This document shows, one piece after another, positions 1 through 5,118 of a stretch of 8,002 bases of DNA. The DNA comes from an uncultured Bacteroidales bacterium (GTDB lineage Bacteria > Bacteroidota > Bacteroidia > Bacteroidales > P3): the NCBI GenBank assembly GCA_900319595.1, contig ONOZ01000038.1, forward strand, positions 1-8,002, in the 5' to 3' direction. Positions within the stretch are counted from its first letter, which is position 1; each line of letters starts with the position of its first letter. The notes beneath the pieces were generated by a model. It saw only the letters and a program-made list of their open reading frames with translations, made no database searches and was not told the origin of the DNA. A program made the position numbers and the translations under genes.

Positions 1-488
1 TAACTGCACATTCTGCAACACTACATGGTAAAATAGAAACAACAGCAGATGTAACAGCAAAAGGTTTTCAATATAGAATAGCGATGGGGGGAATCTACGA
101 AGCCCAAAGCGTGAATGTTACAGAACCTTCTTTATCTATTACTTATAATCTAACAGGATTAGACGAACGTATGGAATATACATTTAGAGCATTTGCAGTT
201 GTTGATAACGATACAATTGGTGGTGAATGGAAGTCTTTTGTAACATCTGAAGATAGCGGTATAGAGGACGTTGTAACAGAAAAGGCAATTTCTATTTATC
301 CTAACCCAGCACACAACAATGTAACAATAGAAGGCAAAGGCGAGGTAGTTATTACTAATAGTTTAGGACAGGTTGTAAAAACTTTAAACAATCCTAATCA
401 CCTTATAAATATTAACATTAGAGATTGGGAAAAAGGAATTTATTACATAAAAATAGGAAACATTACAAAGAAATTGCTTGTTGAGTAA
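1..488 (+). CDS. C-terminal part of a secreted protein: fibronectin-III-like domain plus T9SS type A sorting domain (5' end outside window)
   Basis: The reading frame is open from base 3 with no stop, so the gene starts left of the window; 161 residues are visible. The first ~85 form a beta-rich domain of fibronectin-III type as common in Bacteroidetes surface proteins (motifs ATLHGKIETTADVTAKGF near the start, then YTFRAFAV and WKSFVTSE). After a short acidic linker comes a type IX secretion sorting domain, about residues 95-161: it opens with ISIYPNPA, continues with VVITNSLGQVVKT, then WEKGIYYIKI, and ends KKLLVE. In this family the C-terminal domain directs the protein through the T9SS outer-membrane channel and is usually removed when the protein is anchored or released. 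The ATG at 84 is an internal methionine inside the FN3-like fold, not a start. The catalytic or binding part lies upstream and is unseen, so the function is unknown; it is probably a cell-surface or secreted enzyme or adhesin. The family call is firm. Confidence 0.88.
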   Translation, partial: TAHSATLHGKIETTADVTAKGFQYRIAMGGIYEAQSVNVTEPSLSITYNLTGLDERMEYTFRAFAVVDNDTIGGEWKSFVTSEDSGIEDVVTEKAISIYPNPAHNNVTIEGKGEVVITNSLGQVVKTLNNPNHLININIRDWEKGIYYIKIGNITKKLLVE

Positions 489-492
489 AAAT

Positions 493-528
493 AAAAAAGG
501 CAGAGATTTGATTTTCTCTGCCTTTTTT
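493..528. terminator. Bidirectional intrinsic terminator between convergent genes
   Basis: Bases 493-506 (AAAAAAGGCAGAGA) pair perfectly with 515-528, giving a 14-bp stem with an 8-base loop. The GC-rich core GGCAGAG is flanked by an A-tract on the left and a T-tract on the right (523-529). Read on the plus strand it ends in U's five bases after the stop of the T9SS protein gene. Read on the minus strand the A-tract becomes the U-tract, just after the serS stop at 537. One hairpin therefore probably terminates both transcripts. Confidence 0.9.
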
Positions 529-536
529 TATTGTTC

Positions 537-1811
537 TTACTTTATCATATCAAATCCTGTAAATTTCTGTAAGCATTCTGGAATTTTGATACCATCTGGT
601 GTTTGATTGTTTTCCAAAAGTGCCGCAACCACTCTTGGCAATGCCAAAGCAGAACCATTGAGTGTATGACAAAGTTGAGTCTTGCCGTTATCATCTTTGT
701 AACGTACTTTTAGACGATTTGCTTGATAGGATTCAAAATTGGAAACAGAGGAAACCTCTAACCAACGTTCCTGTGCAGCAGAATAAACTTCAAAATCAAA
801 AGTCAAAGCGGACGTAAAAGATATATCTCCTCCACATAAACGCAAAATTCTATAAGGAAGACCTAACTTGTCTAACAATCTACCTACATGTTGTTTCATT
901 TCCTCCAACTGCTGATAGGAATGCTCGGGGCTATCTATGCAAACTATCTCCACCTTATCAAATTGATGCAAACGGTTTAGTCCTCTTACGTCCTTACCAT
1001 AAGAACCTGCTTCTCTACGAAAACATTGAGAATAAGCACAACGCTTTATTGGAAAATCTTTTTTATCAACTATCACATCGCGGAATATATTCGTTACAGG
1101 TACTTCGGCAGTTGGTATCATATAGTAATTATCCAATGTAATAACGTACATTTGTGCTTCCTTATCTGGTAATTGTCCTGTAGCCAAGGCAGATGCTTCA
1201 TTAACCATTAGAGGAGGTTGCACTTCCAAATAACCATCTTGCTCGCCCTCTTGTAAAAAGAAGTTAATCAACGCCCTTTGCAATTTAGCACCTTTACCCT
1301 TATAGACAGGAAATCCTGCACCTGTTATCTTGTTGCCTAAATCAAAATCAACAATATCATATTTCTTGCACAAATCCCAATGTGGTACAGCACCCGCATG
1401 CAAAGTTGGAATATCACCTACAACTTTTACCACCTCGTTATCTTCTTCGCCTTTACCCAATGGCACACTTATATGCGGAAGATTGGGAATTGACAAAAGC
1501 AAATTACGAATCTCTACTTCAATGTCAGAATGTTTTTCAGTTAATTCTTTTTCTGTAGTTTTCAATGTTGTAGTTTCTATCTTCTTCTGCTCCGCCAATT
1601 CTTTATTCCCTTGTTTGAAAAGCATACCTATCTCCTTTGCAATAGCATTTTGAGTGGCTTTGTTCTGATCAAGTTGTTTTTGTAATTCACGGCGAGTATT
1701 GTCTAAATCTATTATACGCGTTATGCTGTCCTCTGCTTGCTTAAAATTCTTAACTTGCAATCTTTCTATAACAAGGTCTTTATTCTCTCTTATAAAATTA
1801 AGTTGTAACAT
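537..1811 (-). CDS. serS: Seryl-tRNA synthetase
   Basis: Cytoplasmic class II aminoacyl-tRNA synthetase that activates serine with ATP and charges tRNA-Ser (and tRNA-Sec where present). At 424 residues it has the usual bacterial length. Residues ~1-105 are the long helical-hairpin arm, rich in K/E/Q/L, that contacts the tRNA variable arm. The catalytic core follows: the serine-binding TAE motif at 234-236 (PTAEVPVTNIF), motif 2 at ~263-288 (CFRREAGSYGKDVRGLNR, then HQFDKVE), the SSVSNFESYQANR segment at ~354-366, and motif 3 at ~382-402 (HTLNGSALALPRVVAALLEN). The start is the ATG complementary to 1809-1811; the N-terminus MLQLNFIREN matches the family. No clear Shine-Dalgarno is seen, only an A-rich leader. 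It is the last gene of the minus-strand run, 51 bases after the kinase-deaminase gene, and ends at the shared hairpin. It may be transcribed from purE, from a weak local promoter, or both. Confidence 0.97.
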   Translation of the reverse strand: MLQLNFIRENKDLVIERLQVKNFKQAEDSITRIIDLDNTRRELQKQLDQNKATQNAIAKEIGMLFKQGNKELAEQKKIETTTLKTTEKELTEKHSDIEVEIRNLLLSIPNLPHISVPLGKGEEDNEVVKVVGDIPTLHAGAVPHWDLCKKYDIVDFDLGNKITGAGFPVYKGKGAKLQRALINFFLQEGEQDGYLEVQPPLMVNEASALATGQLPDKEAQMYVITLDNYYMIPTAEVPVTNIFRDVIVDKKDFPIKRCAYSQCFRREAGSYGKDVRGLNRLHQFDKVEIVCIDSPEHSYQQLEEMKQHVGRLLDKLGLPYRILRLCGGDISFTSALTFDFEVYSAAQERWLEVSSVSNFESYQANRLKVRYKDDNGKTQLCHTLNGSALALPRVVAALLENNQTPDGIKIPECLQKFTGFDMIK

Positions 1812-1840
1812 ATCTTTTATTTATTATATTTCCTAATCTA

Positions 1841-1848
1841 CAAATTTA
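1841..1848 (-). promoter_or_regulatory. Possible -7 box for serS
   Basis: On the minus strand this reads TAAATTTG, matching the Bacteroidetes -7 consensus TAnnTTTG, in the 51-base gap ahead of serS and about 30 bases from its ATG. There is no TTTG 19-21 bases further upstream, and the box lacks the trailing C seen in the other promoters here. In such an AT-rich gap a chance match is likely, so this is a weak candidate for an internal promoter. Confidence 0.25.
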
Positions 1849-1862
1849 ATTTTGTGGAATTC

Positions 1863-2882
1863 TCAGTATTGTAAAACATCTTTGCTTACAAAATCCAAAA
1901 CTATACCAGCCTGTTGAAACATCTCTTCGCTCTCTTGCCCACTATGATATTTATTCAAACAGACAACACGTTGAATCCCACAATTGATAATCATCATAGC
2001 ACAAGTACGACAAGGTGTCATTGTACAATATAGAGTTGCTCCTTGTAAAGCGATACCTTTTTTAGCGGCTTGACAAATAGCATTCTGCTCTGCATGAACT
2101 GTACGAACACAATGCGTTGAAATTTCTCCATTATCATTAACAACATTCTTAAATAGATGCCCTACATCATCACAATGTGGCAATCCTGTTGGCGAACCCA
2201 CATAGCCGGTAACCAATATTTGCTTATCTTTGACAATCACACAACCAGAACGTCCTCTATTACAAGTTGCTCTTTTGGCTACAGTCTTTACCACATCCAA
2301 AAAGTATTCGTCCCAACTTGGTCGTGTAGTTATTGGCAGTTTATTATATACATCTTCAACCTGCGAGTGCAAAAATTCAATATCTTTCCCATTATCCAAA
2401 GTATAATCTGCCATCTGCATTACCAAACCTAAATTCTGCTTATTGGTATCCGATGAAGAGAACTCTCTTTGTTCATTTTCAACAAATGTACGGAAACTTA
2501 CTTTATCTGTTTCACTATTCCTAAGAACGATTCTTTGATAACGAATTTTTATATCCGCATCTATGCACAACAAAATGAAATTGCAATTTTTTCTAAGAAA
2601 TTCTACTTCCTTGACGTTGCGAATACTTTCAATTATACAGTTTCTTCCATCTTTTTTGGCAATTTCCAACAAACCTTTTGCAATAAAATCGCCACCTTCT
2701 TTTTCTCTTATTGCATTTGCTACGGCTGTAAAAGAATCTCTATCTGCTTTTAATCCCAGAGCCTCTACTCTTTTACGTAAATAATCGCGTGCAGAGTAAT
2801 GTACAAAGCCTTTTTCTTTTAGAATCTCTACTACAGTTCCTTTCCCTGCTCCCAAAGTTCCCGTTATTCCAACAACTAACAT
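1863..2882 (-). CDS. Fusion protein: P-loop NMP-kinase-like domain + dCMP deaminase
   Basis: A 339-residue two-domain protein. Residues ~1-182 form a P-loop nucleotide-kinase-like domain resembling dephospho-CoA/adenylate kinases and the archaeal UPF0200 proteins: intact Walker A GTLGAGKGT at 8-16, an IIESIRNVKEVEF stretch at ~83-95, and an arginine-rich lid region (RYQRIVLR, then SFRTFVENEQREF). Residues ~187-332 form a zinc-dependent deoxycytidylate deaminase: RPSWDEYF at 187-194, HAE at 263-265 (zinc His263, catalytic Glu265), and PCRTC at 290-294 (zinc Cys291 and Cys294). The deaminase half should convert dCMP to dUMP, feeding thymidylate synthesis. The role of the kinase half is not known from the sequence. 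The order kinase-like then RPSWD-deaminase recalls fungal Dcd1, where as I recall the P-loop is degenerate; here it looks intact. The ATG (complement of 2880-2882) lies 14 bases after purE, so the two are probably co-transcribed. Deaminase call firm; native substrate and kinase activity inferred. Confidence 0.88.
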   Translation of the reverse strand: MLVVGITGTLGAGKGTVVEILKEKGFVHYSARDYLRKRVEALGLKADRDSFTAVANAIREKEGGDFIAKGLLEIAKKDGRNCIIESIRNVKEVEFLRKNCNFILLCIDADIKIRYQRIVLRNSETDKVSFRTFVENEQREFSSSDTNKQNLGLVMQMADYTLDNGKDIEFLHSQVEDVYNKLPITTRPSWDEYFLDVVKTVAKRATCNRGRSGCVIVKDKQILVTGYVGSPTGLPHCDDVGHLFKNVVNDNGEISTHCVRTVHAEQNAICQAAKKGIALQGATLYCTMTPCRTCAMMIINCGIQRVVCLNKYHSGQESEEMFQQAGIVLDFVSKDVLQY

Positions 2883-2896
2883 AATCTATATAGTGT

Positions 2897-3403
2897 TTAT
2901 TGCACTCTATTTTTGAATTGCTTTGTTTTCAATTCTTCATTTGCTTTAATAATCTTATCTTTTAATGACGATTTGTATATCTTCATCTTTTCTTTTATTG
3001 TTTCGTCAGTCAAAGACAATATTTCCATTGCCAAAATAGCCGCATTCAAACTTCCATTTACAGCAACCGTTGCCACAGGAATACCCGGAGGCATCTGAAT
3101 CATTGAAAGCATAGAGTCCAATCCGTCAAAAGTCCCCTTGATTGGCACCCCAATAACAGGCAAAGTCGTTTCTGCAGCAATTACGCCAGGAAGAGCCGCT
3201 GCCATACCTGCACCTGCAATAATAACTTTTATTCCTCTTTTTTCGGCATTTTGTGCAAACTGCATAACTTTGTCGGCGGTACGATGAGCAGACAATGCAT
3301 TTATCTCAAAAGGAATATCGTTGGTATCAAGTAGGTTTGCTGCTTTTTCCATAACCTCGTAATCGGAAACAGACCCCATAATAATACTGACAAGTGGTTT
3401 CAT
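2897..3403 (-). CDS. purE: N5-carboxyaminoimidazole ribonucleotide mutase (class I PurE)
   Basis: Catalyses the rearrangement of N5-CAIR to CAIR in de novo purine synthesis, downstream of the ATP-dependent carboxylase PurK (not in this window). At 168 residues it has the normal length of a bacterial class I PurE, which forms an octamer in the cytoplasm. Visible signatures: IIMGSVSDYEVM at 7-18 (phosphate/substrate loop), NALSAHRT at 35-42 with the catalytic His40, AGAGMAAALPGVIA at 63-76, PVIGVPIK at 82-89, and GLDSMLSMIQMPPGIPVATV at 94-113. The SAHRT histidine and the GLDSLLS-type loop favour the mutase form over the class II (AIR carboxylase) form. The start ATG is the complement of 3401-3403. 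It is the first gene of the minus-strand operon and diverges from the flippase gene across a 143-base intergenic region. Confidence 0.96.
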   Translation of the reverse strand: MKPLVSIIMGSVSDYEVMEKAANLLDTNDIPFEINALSAHRTADKVMQFAQNAEKRGIKVIIAGAGMAAALPGVIAAETTLPVIGVPIKGTFDGLDSMLSMIQMPPGIPVATVAVNGSLNAAILAMEILSLTDETIKEKMKIYKSSLKDKIIKANEELKTKQFKNRVQ

Positions 3404-3431
3404 AGTCTTATTGAATATTGTTTTACAAATG

Positions 3432-3439
3432 CAAAATTA
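3432..3439 (-). promoter_or_regulatory. Candidate -7 box of the purE operon promoter
   Basis: On the minus strand the sequence reads GTAATTTTGCATTTG; TAATTTTG fits the Bacteroidetes -7 consensus TAnnTTTG and lies 28 bases from the purE ATG, giving a leader of roughly 20 bases. It matches the flippase -7 element on the opposite strand for nine bases (TAATTTTGC). No TTTG -33 element is found at the expected distance; the nearest is about 40 bases upstream, which is too far. Confidence 0.45.
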
Positions 3440-3511
3440 CAAAAAAAATTATAAAGTAATAATGATAATTAACTTAAATCAAAGATTCTACAATTTTAAT
3501 CTAATTTTTAG

Positions 3512-3519
3512 TAATTTTG
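3512..3519 (+). promoter_or_regulatory. Candidate -7 box of the flippase promoter
   Basis: TAATTTTG followed by CA, the Bacteroidetes -7 consensus TAnnTTTG, lying 27 bases ahead of the flippase ATG at 3547. A transcript starting about 7 bases past the box would have a leader of about 20 bases. No TTTG is present about 20 bases upstream, so the -33 element is weak or absent. The last three bases of the box (TTG at 3517) are in frame with the gene and could be mistaken for a start codon. Confidence 0.5.
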
Positions 3520-3546
3520 CAACCTGTTTGTAACAAATATATAAGT

Positions 3547-5046
3547 ATGAGTGATATTAAAAAGTTAGCAGGACAGACAGCGGTGTATGGTTTGCCGACC
3601 ATTATAGGAAGATTTCTCAATTATTTCCTTGTGCCATTATATACATATAATATTATGGCATCGGAATATGGTATGGTGAGCGAACTTTACGCTTATGTGG
3701 CTTTTTTGATGATAATATTGACCTACGGAATGGAGACCGCATTTTTTCGTTATAGCCAAGAATATGACAAAAACAAGGTCTTCAATACAGCAATGCTCTC
3801 ACTACTTTGCTCAACAGCAGTGTTTTTGCTTATAACTTTCATTTGCTTAAAACCCATTACCTCAGCGTTGGAATATCAAGGGCATCAATCATATATAGTT
3901 CTGTTTCTTTTGATTTTGGCAGTAGATACTTTGAAAGCAATTCCATATGCATTATTGAGAAGTGAAAATAAAGCCAAACGCTTTGCACTAATAAAAACAA
4001 CAGATATATTTGCAAATATATTATTTAATCTATTCTTTATTGCTTTGTGTCCTATACTTTCACGTAACCCTCAGTTTGCTAATATGATGTGCTGGTTTGA
4101 TGCTTCGGACTTAGTATTCTATATATTTCTTTCCAATTTGCTTGCCTGCTTTATTGCAATGGCTATGCTACTGCCTGAGTACAAAAGATTTAGATGGAAT
4201 TTTGATTTTTCATTATTTACGAAGATGTTATCCTATGGTTTTCCTGTTATGATTGGGGGGCTTGCTGGCATGGTAAATGAAACTTTTGATAGAATAGCAC
4301 TAAAACATCTTGTAAAATCTCCTAATGATTTGGCAGACATATCGCAAGTCAATTCTTGGAAAATGGCACAAATTGGAATATATGGTGCATGTTACAAGTT
4401 GAGTATAGTTATAAGTCTGTTTATTCAAGCCTTTAAATTTGCGGCAGAACCTTTCTTTTTTTCCAAAATGAAAAAGGCGGACGCAAAGCAAAGTTATTCT
4501 TCCGTTATGACTGCCTTTGTTATGTTTCTTTCACTTGTATTCTTAGTAGTTATGTGCTATATTGATGTGTTTCAATATTTTATGGGGAAAGAGTATCGCA
4601 TTGGCTTAGCTGTTGTACCTATACTTTTGATGGCAAATATATTTCTTGGCATATATTATAATTTAAGTATATGGTATAAAGTAACAGATAAAACAAAGTG
4701 GGGAGCAATCATAGCAATAATAGGGGCTGTGGTAACTTTGATAGGTAATTATATTTTAGTTCCTCAACTCTCATATATAGGAGCAGCAATAACTACTTTG
4801 GTTTGCTATGTTACCATTGCAATCATATGCTATTTCATCGGGCAAAGATACTATACAATAAACTACAATGTGAAACGTTGCTTGCTATATATATTTATGG
4901 CAATAGGACTATATTTTATTTCTGCATTTATTAGAGAAAATGCATTGGGCTTGCCTTTAACCTTATTGATAAATACTATTCTTATTATAGTATATATTTT
5001 AATTGCTTATAAATTAGATATTAAGCGAATGATTAAAGAAAGATAG
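3547..5046 (+). CDS. Oligosaccharide / lipid-linked sugar flippase (MOP/MATE-like polysaccharide biosynthesis family)
   Basis: A 499-residue integral inner-membrane protein with about 14 predicted transmembrane helices (roughly at 12-33, 43-62, 81-102, 114-133, 150-170, 189-210, 226-248, 277-300, 318-338, 355-374, 385-405, 409-432, 444-461, 468-488), the topology of the MOP-superfamily flippases that move undecaprenyl-linked glycans across the membrane (Wzx, MurJ relatives). Family-like features are the amphipathic N-terminus LAGQTAVYGLPTIIGR, the NETFDRIAL segment at 244-251, and FKFAAEPFFFSKM at 296-308. The substrate (O-antigen, capsule, glycan for protein glycosylation, or lipid II) cannot be told from the sequence, and no glycosyltransferase neighbours are present. 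The start is set at the ATG at 3547. An in-frame TTG at 3517 lies inside the -7 promoter box and would be upstream of the transcript start. The gene is probably transcribed alone from the divergent region; dxs follows with its own promoter. Confidence 0.88.
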   Translation: MSDIKKLAGQTAVYGLPTIIGRFLNYFLVPLYTYNIMASEYGMVSELYAYVAFLMIILTYGMETAFFRYSQEYDKNKVFNTAMLSLLCSTAVFLLITFICLKPITSALEYQGHQSYIVLFLLILAVDTLKAIPYALLRSENKAKRFALIKTTDIFANILFNLFFIALCPILSRNPQFANMMCWFDASDLVFYIFLSNLLACFIAMAMLLPEYKRFRWNFDFSLFTKMLSYGFPVMIGGLAGMVNETFDRIALKHLVKSPNDLADISQVNSWKMAQIGIYGACYKLSIVISLFIQAFKFAAEPFFFSKMKKADAKQSYSSVMTAFVMFLSLVFLVVMCYIDVFQYFMGKEYRIGLAVVPILLMANIFLGIYYNLSIWYKVTDKTKWGAIIAIIGAVVTLIGNYILVPQLSYIGAAITTLVCYVTIAIICYFIGQRYYTINYNVKRCLLYIFMAIGLYFISAFIRENALGLPLTLLINTILIIVYILIAYKLDIKRMIKER

Positions 5047-5048
5047 AA

Positions 5049-5086
5049 GCAAATTTGGGATTTTAGATAAATTTTTATAAATTTGC
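5049..5086. repeat. 8-bp perfect inverted repeat enclosing the dxs promoter
   Basis: GCAAATTT at 5049-5056 and AAATTTGC at 5079-5086 are exact inverted copies separated by 22 bases. The left arm contains most of the -33 element and the right arm most of the -7 element of the dxs promoter. It is too AT-rich and lacks the U-tract of an intrinsic terminator for the flippase gene. It may be an operator-like dyad or a by-product of the two similar promoter boxes. Confidence 0.4.
5054..5085 (+). promoter_or_regulatory. dxs promoter, Bacteroidetes type
   Basis: A TTTG at 5054-5057 (-33 element) is followed, after 20 bases, by TAAATTTG at 5078-5085 (-7 element, consensus TAnnTTTG) and then CA. Predicted transcription starts near 5092, leaving a leader of about 27 bases before the ATG at 5119. 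It lies in the 72-base gap after the flippase stop codon, so dxs can be transcribed independently of the flippase. Confidence 0.65.
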
Positions 5087-5118
5087 ATTTTAGTTTTAGC
5101 GACCTAGAACAATTAGTA

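Noticed and set aside
84..488. A complete small gene starting at the ATG at 84
   Set aside because: The frame is open to the window edge and the preceding residues complete the FN3-like domain, so this ATG is internal.
1330..1653. Plus-strand open frame of 107 codons opposite serS
   Set aside because: It lies entirely antisense to conserved serS sequence, has no recognisable domain and no promoter; it is a shadow frame.
1863..2882. Kinase-deaminase fusion as a dedicated phage-defence gene (AvcD/DCD type)
   Set aside because: The protein is only 339 residues, closer to fungal Dcd1 in size; it lies between purE and serS with no mobile or defence genes nearby, and the 14-base gap upstream leaves no room for an AvcI-like RNA. 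Kept only as an evolutionary comparison.
2157..3098. Several plus-strand open frames antisense to the kinase-deaminase gene and purE
   Set aside because: They are low-complexity, Phe/Ile/Ser-rich translations overlapping each other and opposite conserved coding sequence; shadows of the real genes.
4255..4260. G6 run in the flippase gene (and another at 86-91) as a phase-variation tract
   Set aside because: Six G's are short for slippage-driven switching, the frame is intact in both genes, and there is no sign of a frameshift or an alternative reading frame.
5047..5118. Intrinsic terminator for the flippase gene
   Set aside because: The only dyad here is AT-rich with a 22-base loop and no T-tract after it; it coincides with the dxs promoter boxes instead.
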